A stretch of DNA of 64,000 bases from Asterella californica (Eukaryota > Streptophyta > Marchantiopsida > Marchantiales > Aytoniaceae), in the NCBI GenBank assembly GCA_036924285.1, contig JAYKYS010000014.1:11036001-11100000 (forward strand), written 5' to 3'. Positions 1 to 10,351 of this stretch are shown here, one piece after another. A model generated the notes under the pieces. That model saw nothing but the letters and a program-made list of their open reading frames with translations, was not told the DNA's origin and did not search any database. How positions within the stretch are numbered: position 1 is the first letter of the stretch; every line of letters begins with the position of its first letter. The position numbers were made by a program, and so were the translations under genes.

Positions 1-973
1 CAGGCGTGGAAAGACGGCATGAGCAAGGAGGAGGCAGAGGTAAGTCGAGGCTGTCGAGTATACCTATATATAGAAGTCCACAGTTACTTACTGTGATGTT
101 AAGCTGCGTAGTTTTCATTGGAAAGTTTGAGTATCGCGTGTAACTTCTGCTGAGACATGGCAGTCAAGTGAACACTATCTTTTACGGTCTCGCAGGAGCT
201 GGTTGTGAAGGCTGTCTCACTCGCAATGGCTCGAGATGGAAGCAGCGGCGGTGTAGTACGAACCGTCATCGTAAGACAAATCACTTATCCTACCTGGTGG
301 TTGGTGGTCTCTCATGGATTGTTAGGTGCAGGGTCTCCGTTTTACAGTATTCTCATGCGCATCTGTCAAATCGGGTTCAGAGTCCTCTCAGTCCTTAGGT
401 CACCATCTTCGTTTATTAAAGCTGAAGCCTTTTACCATGTCAGTAACTTACACGTATTCTCGCTACAGTCAGTCTGCCTTCTCGTTTCAGAATCCATACA
501 GTGGTTACGCTTCTTGTTAGACTTCAAAAACACCTGTCTGCATATGTTTGCCAACGTGCGGTCCATGAGTGCGACTATGTTGCTCTTAGTAGACTGCAGA
601 CAAGTTGATAAGCTGTGTGTTTTCGGTCATAAAATTAACGTATCACAGATCTTCCACATAGCTGGATACCTGCATAGATGCGCTCATAAAATTAACGTAT
701 CACAGATCTTCCACATAGCTGGATACCTGCATAGATGCGCTTAGCACGAAATGTCAAAGCATGTCGTGCATGGATCTCTTTATTGTCTTTTCACACCTAC
801 AGCTTACTGCTCCACAACATATTTGGTGAGTCTAAACTTTGACGGTTTGTGAACTTTGATGCCTCCAGATTGATTCGGAAGGAGTAACCAAACATTACTT
901 TCCTGGAGACAAACTTCCTCTGTATTATGAAGAGATACCGTACCGACCGAGTGTAGAACCAATGAGCGCCTGA
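1..973 (+). CDS. PBA1: 20S proteasome subunit beta-1 (PSMB6/PBA1-type), 3' part
   Basis: This is the C-terminal part of the caspase-like (beta-1) catalytic subunit of the 20S proteasome core, which cleaves after acidic residues. Three exons are visible: 1-39 (reads QAWKDGMSKEEAE, donor GTAAGT), 196-270 (starts ELVVKAVSLAMARDG and ends VVRTVI) and 869-973 (starts IDSEGVTKHYFPGD and ends VEPMSA, then TGA). All joins are phase 0 and canonical GT-AG. The lysine-rich helix followed by the SLAMARDGSSGGVVRT strand is the hallmark of beta-1 near its C terminus. The N-terminal propeptide and catalytic threonine lie upstream of the window, so only 72 residues are seen. The second visible intron (271-868) is unusual: it stays open in the exon frame for most of its length and contains an exact 57-bp tandem duplication. 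Identity rests on recognised family motifs and is very likely; the gene symbol follows Arabidopsis usage. Confidence 0.94.
628..741. repeat. Exact 57-bp tandem duplication inside the PBA1 intron
   Basis: Two identical head-to-tail copies occupy 628-684 and 685-741, each starting CATAAAATTAACG and ending GATGCGCT. They lie inside the intron at 271-868. The unit length is a multiple of three, so the reading frame that runs on from the upstream exon is kept through both copies. The perfect identity suggests a recent duplication. Confidence 0.95.
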
Positions 974-3900
974 ACGACGCATACATGAGCAAAATCTGAA
1001 TGCTAGGGAAGTCTTGCCTGGTATTGGCATACGGTCTGGATGCGGGTTACAGACGCAAATCTGATTTGTGTCTGAATCATGTCGCGATTTCGATCCCAGA
1101 GTCATTTGTTACCGGAGGCCCGAATGCCCTTCCTCTTGTTGTTCATGTCTGTACATATAATCATTCCATCAATTTTGAGTTGAAATTTCCCTCGGTTTGT
1201 GGGACTGGACGGTTATGCCAGAATCGGTTGTATGACAACCTCGCCCATGTTCACTGAGATGTATTCCAGGGAGCGTGGGGAGTATCATCATTTTGATTCA
1301 TAAAACATTCTGAACCATGTCATTATCATTTGGGGAGCGTGGGGAGTATCACATCTTGTTGATTCCCCTCTTTGCCTTGTATTCAGCAGGGCTAGTTCTA
1401 GATACCTGAGTAAAACGCAAATCCGAGTTTGTTCTCAGTTTTTTCTTCGGTTATCTGTGGAATGTGGAGAAGTATCTTGGACGCGTACTTTGTGCCCTCA
1501 TTCTCTCAGACCTGTGGCATTGCGGGTCTCACGGTCTTCAGTTCGTCCGTCGCAATGCTATATTTCAGCTGGGTAAGCCGAGTATAAGCATATAAGTCAA
1601 ATATATGAGGTCTCTATATCGGCGCGTTAAACGGATCCCGTTACGTCTCCTGGGTATCGTGCTTCGGGAGATGTAGTTTCTTTGCTTTCGCGTGCTGTCA
1701 CACGCGAAATGTATTGTGTATGACATCACAGAACAAGTGATCAGTTAGTTGGTATGCTCTAGGACTAGAATCTCTCTCAAGTACTCTTATCAGGGAGGTT
1801 CTAGTCTCATTAAGCAAGCTCTCTCCGAAGGAATTTTAACGTTAATAGGGAATTTGGAGGACCAGGTGTTATATCTCAGAGTTGACCTTATCGTTGGGAA
1901 TGTATCTGACTACGGGAAAGATGTTTCACAACTCGAGCTTGTTGTTTAATGAATAGTATGTTGGTGTAGTTGATTACTACCGGTGGTGTCGAACTAAGTT
2001 GATATATCCACGGACTGACATCTATCCAACCGAGCGAACCGAGAAAGCAGCATATGGCCAGCCAGCTTGCGTCAGCAACTCAAGAAGTTCAGTAAATCCC
2101 GCTGACGAGTTATGTTACTATCACTTTGACTTGTTTGGAGATCAACATTTATGGATCCTGCACTTCCTTGGAACAGAATCCCTGTCAAAGAGCAATAGAG
2201 TAGAGGGATTAGTTATTTTTGCCTTGGAGAAGATGGTACGGTTTTGAAAGCGAATAGAAATAAAATTCTCGTCTTGTTAGTCACTTTGTACGGGGAAGCT
2301 TGTTGTGGCTGCCAACGGTGGTGAGATCGACTGCAAGGGGCTCTGGCTGGTGACTGCCAACTGTGCTGCCTTGCATCATTCTTTGATGCGCACACAGGCA
2401 GGACTGTTCTGTCCCGACGTTGATTTACGGTGCCTGGAAAGAGAAGAAAACGGACTAGGTTAAGATGCTCCTCCGCTGCCCCAAATAGACCATCGACCAG
2501 ACTCAGATCTGATACAGAAACTGTACTGCTGATCTACTTCACCGGAGAGAACCAAATGTCTTTACTTAGACTGTATCTCACTGTAACCCGGTTAGACTAA
2601 GTCAAGATTGTTACGATAACGCAATTCTTTTACGGTAGGCTGGCATTGCACGCTCTTCCGTGCAGTGATATTCCTGTATGATTCAGAACCGTCATCTGCA
2701 TCTCCTAACTTATCACGCCCCTCCTTCCGGATTTCGCAGAATCCGGCGCTGGAATGAGGTCAGCAGTACGGTGCACTCCATAGCCTGCAAGAACTTCGAA
2801 AGTAACGTAGCCAAAACACACAAAGCCTTCTTATTCTGATCACTTATAGAAGTTGGCATGTTTCACGATAGACGTAATATGGGAATCTGGAATCCCTTAC
2901 TCGCTCAACGCATACGACTTCCCTTATCGCCGACAATGGCGACGGGCGACTGTCTATCGTTGGTTCGACGAATCCTCGATTAACCCTCAAGCTCTGACGT
3001 ACTATTTGAACCGTGTGAAAGTACTGCGCTCCAGAAAGTCATGGGCAGTTCAAATCCATCTCCTGACTTCCCGGTTGGCTCGAGTTTACGATTACGCTCA
3101 TAGTTCTATCGTCTGGCCAAGAGTTAAAAACCTCAATATCTACAGTGATAAGCGCTATGCAGTGGCCCTCGAGAAGATGATCCGATGGAGAAATTCCTTC
3201 TCTATCTGTGCTTGATCGTCGACTCATGCTTATATTCGTTTGGCCTCTCGGGCTGCCTGACCAGGCCTCCACAGAGCGAGCAGTCTATCTCATGAAGCTT
3301 TTGATCAGCAGCGGCAGCGTACTCTTGATGATGAAGCGAGAGATACAGGATCGGTAGAGCAGCTCTGGCTTCTATGGAGGTGGGACTTCAATGGCCGACG
3401 AGAACCTTGAAGAAAGTATGCAGGCGTTACACAACAAGAACGCCATCAAGCGCCAAAAGAATCACTTTAGCAACTGTTGCACATGTGCCTCCCTACTGCG
3501 CACCGTACGTTGGAATCTGTCATCAGATCGTCGAGATCGACGATCTGTTTCACCTTCTCAGACGCTGGAAGCCTATCCGACGGTCGCTGCTGCGAAGCGG
3601 GAAAGAACTGGCAGTATTTGCACAATCCCTTTACTGTATTTATTTATTCCCAGGAAAAGACAGAAGGAAAAGATGAACCTTAAAATCCTTGTGGGAGTGA
3701 CCTGATACCAGACCAAAGCGAATACGTGACTGGCATGTACGAGGATGAACACTGAAACTCAGATTTGGAGATGGTGAGAAAACCGTCCCGAAATGTTTCT
3801 CTTCCTGCCCGACGGGTCAGGGCAAGCTCGCCAGTTTGAAGTTCGTGCCCGGCTAACAAAACAACAACGTTGCACAGTCCCTTACCAACCGAAATAACTG

Positions 3901-5517
3901 GCATGAAAGTGACATCTTAACCACTGCCACCGTGACCCGGTCGAGGGAGTCAGACGGTTGAGAGGGTGACAAACCGAGAATGTGTGAAAGCTGAGGGTAA
4001 TTATAGCCAGGACAAAACGGACTTCGAATGCTCGAACTGACGTGACAAGCGGAGGTGAAACAAACAGAGGAGGTGAAAATGACAGGGAAACCGAGGGGGT
4101 TGATAAGGACACGGACACTGTAACAAATGGAACCACGTGGAAATGAGCACTGGGAACGAACGGTAGAGCTCTAGAGAGACGTAAAGGGGAGTTCCAACTT
4201 GACGGGCGCAGAAATCACAGTGGAACAAAGTGGAAACTTGAATTCGACTTGAACTTGAATCCGGCAGCACAGCTCGCATACAAACAAGTTTAACGGCAAC
4301 CACTGGACCCGGCCAAGCAGGTTTGTCAGCGATCCGACGGTCTCTCGCTTCCTTTATCGGGTGAAAGTAGTCGCTTCCTAGCGAGACAAGCCCGGTTCCC
4401 AACCGGTCGCCACCGGCTTCTTCAGCATGCCCCGCTCGTGCTCATACCCGGCGACGATTTATTAAGGTTCGCGTCGCGTCGACTCCAACTTGCTCACGAC
4501 GCGACATATCCTCTTCTGTGACACTTGCCGAGAAGATTTCACAATGGCCACGGAGGAAAATCTCTTCAATCTGGGGAATTCACAATCGTCAGATTCTCAT
4601 CGGAAGACACGAAGCGTCAAGTTCATACGCGAATGATTTACCGCGTCGCGTATGGCCCAGTTTTAGTTCAAAGCCCGCCTGTTCCCGCCAGTCGCCAGGC
4701 GTGTGCTGGAGGGAGGATGAAGGTTTCCCTTCCCAGTTGGGTACTACAAACTCAACAGTAGGGAAGGCCGGCATTCGGGCTGGCACTAACGAGGGACGGA
4801 CGGAGGAAGAGGATGACGCGGAGGTGGGGTGATTCTGGTGGAGGTGGTAACCAGGGATGGTGGGCAAGCCAGGCTAGGCAGCCAGCCCAGCCAGACAGAC
4901 GGGACAAAGGACAGACCGTGACCGTATGGCGAGAACGGGACGGGAGCAGCGGAGGAGACCGTTCTTCAATCGAGCGGAGAGGGCTATGGCGGTGGAGGAA
5001 CCGGAACTAGTTCTGCGCTCTTCCTCGACGAGAAGAAGAAAAAGAACAGGAGGAGGTGGAGGAGGAGCGCGGACGAAGAAGCAGAAGAAGAAGCAATAAC
5101 AATATCTCAACGAGCAGCAGCTGAAGACGTTCAGCTTCGCTCGAATGCTGTACTCTTGTGACACGTGATCGGGCTGGAATGTTGATTGCAGGTGCAAGAG
5201 ACGTGTACGAGATCAAAGTCGACTAGACTGGTAGAAGAGAAAATATTAATTTTGGACAAAATCTTGCTGCGGTTGGAGAGAAAAGAGGATGAGGAAGCCG
5301 AAGGATTTTATGAGAAGTGAACGGTGAGGTGTGTGCTGGAAAGAAGGAAGGTAGGAAGGTCAGGGACTTCGGGCGCCGGTGTTGCAGAGGTTTGACTTAG
5401 AGGGGCTAGTTATGTGGTAGTCAGAAGTTCTGGACGAGAAGCTTTGGGACGAGGGAGGGACAGGCGAAAGTGAAGGGGAAGGGGTAGCACTTGGGTCAAA
5501 GAAGGGAATTCCCAAAG
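974..5517. other. Intergenic: PBA1 3' UTR side to glycosyltransferase leader
   Basis: No supported coding gene was found here. The first few hundred bases are probably the PBA1 3' UTR. A 19-bp exact direct repeat (GGGAGCGTGGGGAGTATCA) occurs at 1269-1287 and 1333-1351. Open frames at about 2853-3215 (+), 3374-3705 (+) and 4001-4402 (-) lack recognisable motifs and credible splice structure, and I treat them as chance. From about 4750 to 5517 the + strand becomes strongly purine-rich (GAGGAGG and GAAGAAG runs), which I interpret as the leader of the gene starting at 5518. Confidence 0.6.
4750..5517 (+). promoter_or_regulatory. Purine-rich putative 5' leader of the DUF604 gene
   Basis: The + strand is dominated by G and A here, with repeated GAGGAGG, AGAAGAAGAAG and GGGGAAGGGG runs, in sharp contrast to flanking DNA. 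It ends at the first in-frame ATG of the glycosyltransferase gene. Long GA- or CT-rich leaders are common in plant genes. The exact transcription start is not visible. Confidence 0.4.
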
Positions 5518-7610
5518 ATGTCAGGGGCGGGGAGGAACAGGGTGAATGGGGAGAAGGTGGGGAAGAGGGAATGGAATGGAACATGGCAGTTACTCTGCCT
5601 TGCGTTGATGTTGGCGACAGGAGCGTGGATATCTCTCGTGTTTTCTGCCAAGAATCAGTGTGCACCGAGTCATTCGACTTGGCCTGGACCTCCGTCTGCG
5701 TTCGGATGGTCCGATACTCCGGATATGGATGTAGTGGAGGTCAGTGGAAGCAGTGGTTCAGTCGAGAAGAAGAGGTTGCCTGATAATGGAACACGGATTC
5801 GGGCCGGATCGTTGTCAATGATGCAGATTGTTTTCGGGATAGCGGGATCATCGCAGTTGTGGCCCAAGCGCCAGGAGTTTATCAAGCTCTGGTGGAGACC
5901 TAATGAGATGCGTGGCTTCGTATGGCTAGAAGAACCTGTTACACAGGTTCCCGGTGCGAATGTGCCCCCGGTCATGGTGTCGGAAGACACGTCTAGGTTT
6001 ACCTACACGCATGCCCTAGGACATCCATCTGGAATTCGAATTTCGAGAGTCGTTTCCGAGACTTTCAGACTACGGTTGCCCAACGTGAAATGGTTTGTCA
6101 TGGGAGATGACGATACTTTGTTCAACGTGGACAATTTGGTGCAAACGTTGAGCAAGTATGATCCCTCAGAGTTGTGGTACATTGGCAATCCTTCCGAGAG
6201 TCACCGACAGAATGATCATTTCAGCACCACCATGGCTTATGGCGGAGGAGGATTTGCAGTTAGCTATCCTCTGGCCGCGGCTATCAGCGAAATGCAGGAT
6301 ACTTGCATGGAACGGTATCCGCAGTTGTTCGGAAGTGATGATCGTTTACATGCTTGCATATCAGAGCTCGGTGTACCCCTCACGAAAGTGACTGGCTTCC
6401 ACCAGGTAAATTTAAGGTGCATGACGACGGCATTAGCAATGATTGAACTTGTTTCTTTCTCTCATGTCACTTACCATGGACCAAGTTGCAGTTGGAAATT
6501 AAACTTATGAGCTGTAGGTTGGTTCACCGTTCAATGACAGCAAAACTCCGAGACTTTCCGATTCAAATTTTAGCTGAATTCCAAGTTATTTGGTATGCCT
6601 CTGAATGTCGTGTCCTCTTAAACATTGTTGATCCTGGAGGAAGGCTCCTCGATGTATCAAATTCATGACAATGTACTGCAGATTTGATATTAGGCCGATG
6701 TCTGGGTCTTTGCGTTTAACTCTTTGTGAATTCTTGCTTTTTGCAGTTCGACATAATCGGGAATGCCTTTGGGATTCTTGCTGCACATCCGGTGACTCCG
6801 TTCCTGTCGATGCATCATCTGCAGCTGATAAGACCTCTATTCCCTGGTAGGACTGCACTGGATGGCCTCCGACATATAGCCAAGGCCATGAGAACTGAGC
6901 CCACAGCGTTCTTACAGCAGGCCATCTGTTACGACCGAAAGCGTAGTCTGTCATTTTCCATCTCCATCGGATATGTCGTTGAGGTTTTCCCGCAAATAGT
7001 TTTGCCGCGGATGTTGATGCGGCCTTTGCGGACTTTCTCAGCCTGGAATCGTGTGAGTGAACCTCTTGAGTTCACATTTGATACAAGGCCGGTACCCAAG
7101 TCAATATGCAAGCATCCGTTTCGATTCTTTCTCGATAACATGGCTTACGATAATGAAAAGGATGTTGCCGTCGGGCTTTACAAAAGACAGGTTGCCATAG
7201 ATAAGCGCAAGAAGTTAGGGCTATGCTGGCCATCTGCACTGGACCCGGACAAAGTAACGCACATCAGAGTCGTTAGTCGTGCTCTACCAGATCATTGGTT
7301 CCACGTAAGTGGCATGCTCTTCCACGGTTCTTGTCGAGTGTTTGTTTCCGATACTTGTAGAATACCAGAATGTTTCCCGGGTATGAATCTTCCCATGTTG
7401 AGAGCCCCGTGCTCTTTTATACTGGATTTTCTGTAGTGTCCACGTTTAGGATTTGTTCGACTTGTGAGCTGTCGAGAATTTCCTGAGAACTTGTTTGTTC
7501 TTTGTGCGCAGGTACCGAGGAGGCAATGCGCCCATTTGACTGGGATTGTAGATAAGGTTTTAGGTATTTCGGTGGAGCCATGCCAACCCGGAGAACTCAT
7601 ACCTGCATAG
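5518..7610 (+). CDS. DUF604 / Fringe-like glycosyltransferase (type II membrane protein)
   Basis: Predicted GT31-like glycosyltransferase of the plant DUF604 family, 514 aa, expected in the Golgi. Exons: 5518-6405, 6747-7304 and 7512-7610; both introns are phase 0 with GTAAAT/GCAG and GTAAGT/GCAG borders. The start is the ATG at 5518; the open frame reaches further upstream, but only through a TTG. Residues about 22-43 (from GTWQLLCLALMLATG) form one hydrophobic signal-anchor after a basic N terminus. The nucleotide-sugar/metal motif is at residues 197-199 (VMGDDDTLFNVDNL), followed by YIGNPSE, the glycine-rich AYGGGGFAVSYPLA and GSDDRLHACISELGVPLT, all typical of the Fringe-like core. The second exon continues with the family-specific C-terminal part (HLQLIRPLFPG, then DPDKVTHIRVVSRALPDHW), and the last exon adds a cysteine-containing tail (QCAHLTGIVDK). 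The acceptor substrate is unknown for most members. Family assignment is very likely; biochemical activity is inferred. Confidence 0.92.
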
Positions 7611-10204
7611 AGCTCTTGAGTGGATTGTAGCTTAGTTCTTATCTTCGAGGCGTTTTGCTGAGAGGCAGCTCACAGCACCAAGAGCTTTGAGGGGAAAGGT
7701 TTGCATTGAAGTGGCTGGCTGCCCACTAGAGAGAAAGATAATGGCACTACTCGACAGTAACTTATTTGAGGATTGCGAATTTCTCGACGCGCCCTGCTGT
7801 CAAGCCCATGGAATTTTCAACTCGCCAGCGAGAAACAGGTCACGGCATTTCAGTTTGTAGTTCTATACGGATGTGGAGTAAACATCAGAGGGAGATGCTT
7901 ACAGTGGCCGATGCCTGTTGTAGAATACAAGCAGTTGTGTTCCATATTGTGTATCCAGTGATCCTTCGTATGATCCAGTAATTAATCTGGTGAAAGTTTA
8001 GGATGGTTGCAGAGCGCAGAGGTAGAATGCCTGATGCTCGTCAACGAAAGGTAGCGAAGGAATCGGTTTTCAGCCAGCACACCATTGTGTGCCATATTTA
8101 CGAGAAATTCTTTGCCTCCCCCCTTTTCCATGGGGGTGGCCACATCTCAGATTCAGTTCCTTCACCTGTACATCATAGAGTAGAAGATAGAATTGAGGGA
8201 TGCCTCCGGAAGTGAAGTCACCTTGTACTCTAAGTTTTGATCAATTTAGTGCGTCTGTCCAAGTTTTCCTTCTCAGCTTTACCACAACTCTCTCCTTCGG
8301 TTAGCAATGTGTGCGAAGCTTAAGACATTGACGGAAACTATGATGCCAAATATATGCAAGTTTGGCGGCGTAGTTCCCCTACGTTATGATAGTCCTGGTC
8401 AAGTTCCCCGTCTTCCCGGCCCTCCCTTGAAGTATGGGTGATGCAGTTTCTCTCGAGAAAGGAACCCTTCGGATTGAATCATAAGTTTGCCAAGAAAAGA
8501 ATCTGTTCTGACATGCATTGATCGAGTCTCAGCTGCCGTCAAGCGTCACAATATTTCTAGCTGTTTCTAACTACAGTACAACTGTGTCTCGACGGATAGA
8601 CGAGGATGGCCCCCTGGTGAAAGAGTTGGGCTTGTATGGAACTAGAGTAAAAAGTTCCCTACAATAGACCCCAAACAACTGTGGTTAGATTACAAATAGG
8701 GAGCCCGGTAAGTGTTACTGGTGGTTAACTGTAATTAGAGTTTCACTAAGTCGGTGTTCCCTGGCCGAACCGGTAACGGATGAGCCGATAATAGTAGTTT
8801 GGTGTCTATGTAGGAAACATGTTTACTCTGGGTCCATACCAGCTAACTCTTCCTAGAAAGGCCATCCCAGTAATAACCTCTGACCGATAATCGCATATAA
8901 AGCATAGAACACAAGAGACAAGTCCTGGTCGAACTATGAGAACTGATTCATTCGTGATCGCACAGCAGATTTGTATTCTCTCTCTCCATCTGCCTTCGGC
9001 CTCCCTTTAAGTGCTCAGAAACCTCGCTGACACAGGAATGATTGAGTGGCTGGCTGGATGTGTGTACTACGCTAGTAAGTACACAAGCCTCCCCGCTAAG
9101 CATCTCTCACTCTCCAGATCAGAGCTCATCTCGTAACTGGCAACTTGCTGTACCTACCAACCAACAGAAGTCACTCTCGGAGGTGTACCCGTCCACCTGC
9201 CAACACTCACTTGGGCCAGAAGAGGTTGAAAGCCACAGAGAAAAGCGGCGAGCTGCAGTTCCACAGCTTCTGATTTGCAACGCTGAAGTAGCGTGTGGAT
9301 TATTACGGTGAGCTCCTGACGGTGCCATGCTGTGCTGCGAGGCAGACAGACAGGCGAAGAGTCGGACGAGCAAAGCAAATCCGAGGCACAGCAGACGTTG
9401 ATGGGCTGCAGGCGCCGATGGGGAGTAGTGAATGCTAGAAACGGACGTTTTCTTCTTGGTGGTATCCGTCCATAGCTGGCTCCGTTCTGGGATTCCAGTG
9501 TTTACTACTGTTAGCATCTAAAACTTTCCCTCACGTACCTCTCCACGTACACTTCCGTATTCTTTCCCCTCCTCCCTTGCCGGAAGCTTTTGTTCCCCTC
9601 ACGTCATATATGTCCATACCATTTTCTCTCTATCTACTCTCTTGACGCTCTTGTTGTTGGTTTCACAATAAAATGAATTTCTGGGTGGACTCCATTCCTT
9701 GTTTTCGGGCAGTAACCAGTACATTTTATGTTTCATCATCCAGAGTAACACAGACAGACAGACACCCGCCTCTTGAGGCGTTTAGCACTTTCTTCTGCAT
9801 TGTCTCCGCAGAACAGCCCTTGGAGGATGAAGGGGGCGCATGTGGAGGGAGGAAGTGGGGGCAGAGATCAAGTCGACGCACTTGCCCTTAATTGGTATGG
9901 ATTATGGGGCTGCTCCTGCTGCGGCTGGTACCGTAGAGGAACCAGTTGGCGTTCACGCTTGGCCTCTCAGGAATCCGGCCCAGAATCCCTGGGAACTCGG
10001 AAGGACGTGAATCTGAGAGTGAAGTCAGTTGACGAAGGAATGTTTGTCAAGTTTAACGATGCGTTGAACTCTGCGCCTCGAAATGTCTCATCGAATCTTG
10101 CTAGAACTGTCCAATACAGGAAGCAAGCTCTTGTTTTGTAAATTTGTTTTTCTCCCTCACTCGTCTCTGTCATACTCTCCTCTGCTCGATGCTCGTCTAC
10201 TGTG
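7611..10204. other. Intergenic: 3' UTR side and non-coding DNA
   Basis: No supported gene. Small open frames at 7766-8215 (+), 9042-9311 (+), 9119-9517 (-) and 9773-10141 (+) carry no recognised motif and no splice partners. A pyrimidine-rich stretch lies around 9530-9660 and an (ACAG/CAGA) run around 9750. The first part is probably the 3' UTR of the upstream gene. Confidence 0.55.
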
Positions 10205-10348
10205 GACTTTCCGCTGCCATGACGTTGTCAACGTCATGACAGCGGAAAGTCATATATAACACATGAGGGATATATGTTATGTTGATCCTAACATATATCC
10301 CTCAACAGGATATATGTTAGGATCATATATGGTCCTAACATATATCCT
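10205..10348. repeat. Three consecutive hairpins (inverted repeats)
   Basis: Hairpin 1 (10205-10251) has 23-bp arms starting GACTTTCCGCTG, a one-base centre and a single mismatch. Hairpin 2 (arms 10264-10279 and 10289-10304) has perfect 16-bp arms TGAGGGATATATGTTA around a 9-base loop. Hairpin 3 (arms 10307-10322 and 10333-10348) has perfect 16-bp arms AGGATATATGTTAGGA around a 10-base loop. Hairpins 2 and 3 share the GGATATATGTTA core, so that element occurs four times in alternating orientation. No ORF is associated. It could be a foldback element or a miniature inverted-repeat transposon remnant. Confidence 0.9.
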
Positions 10349-10351
10349 AGT

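Noticed and set aside
205..744. A 179-codon open frame starting inside the PBA1 exon
   Set aside because: It is read-through of the second PBA1 exon into its intron, not an independent gene; the canonical splice at 270/869 restores the proteasome protein.
2853..3215. 120-codon + strand open frame
   Set aside because: No recognised motif, unusual composition for a protein, and no splice partners.
3374..3705. Overlapping + strand frames of about 100 codons
   Set aside because: Two or three frames are open at once in the same stretch with no known motif, which points to chance.
4001..4402. 133-codon minus-strand frame upstream of the DUF604 gene
   Set aside because: Low-complexity Phe/His/Pro/Ser translation and no motif; it lies in presumed promoter DNA.
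5491..5517. Upstream extension of the DUF604 protein
   Set aside because: The frame is open, but its first codon is TTG; the first ATG is at 5518 and gives a normal signal-anchor N terminus.
9119..9517. 132-codon minus-strand frame
   Set aside because: Ser/Ala-rich translation without family resemblance, overlapped by + and - frames; likely chance.
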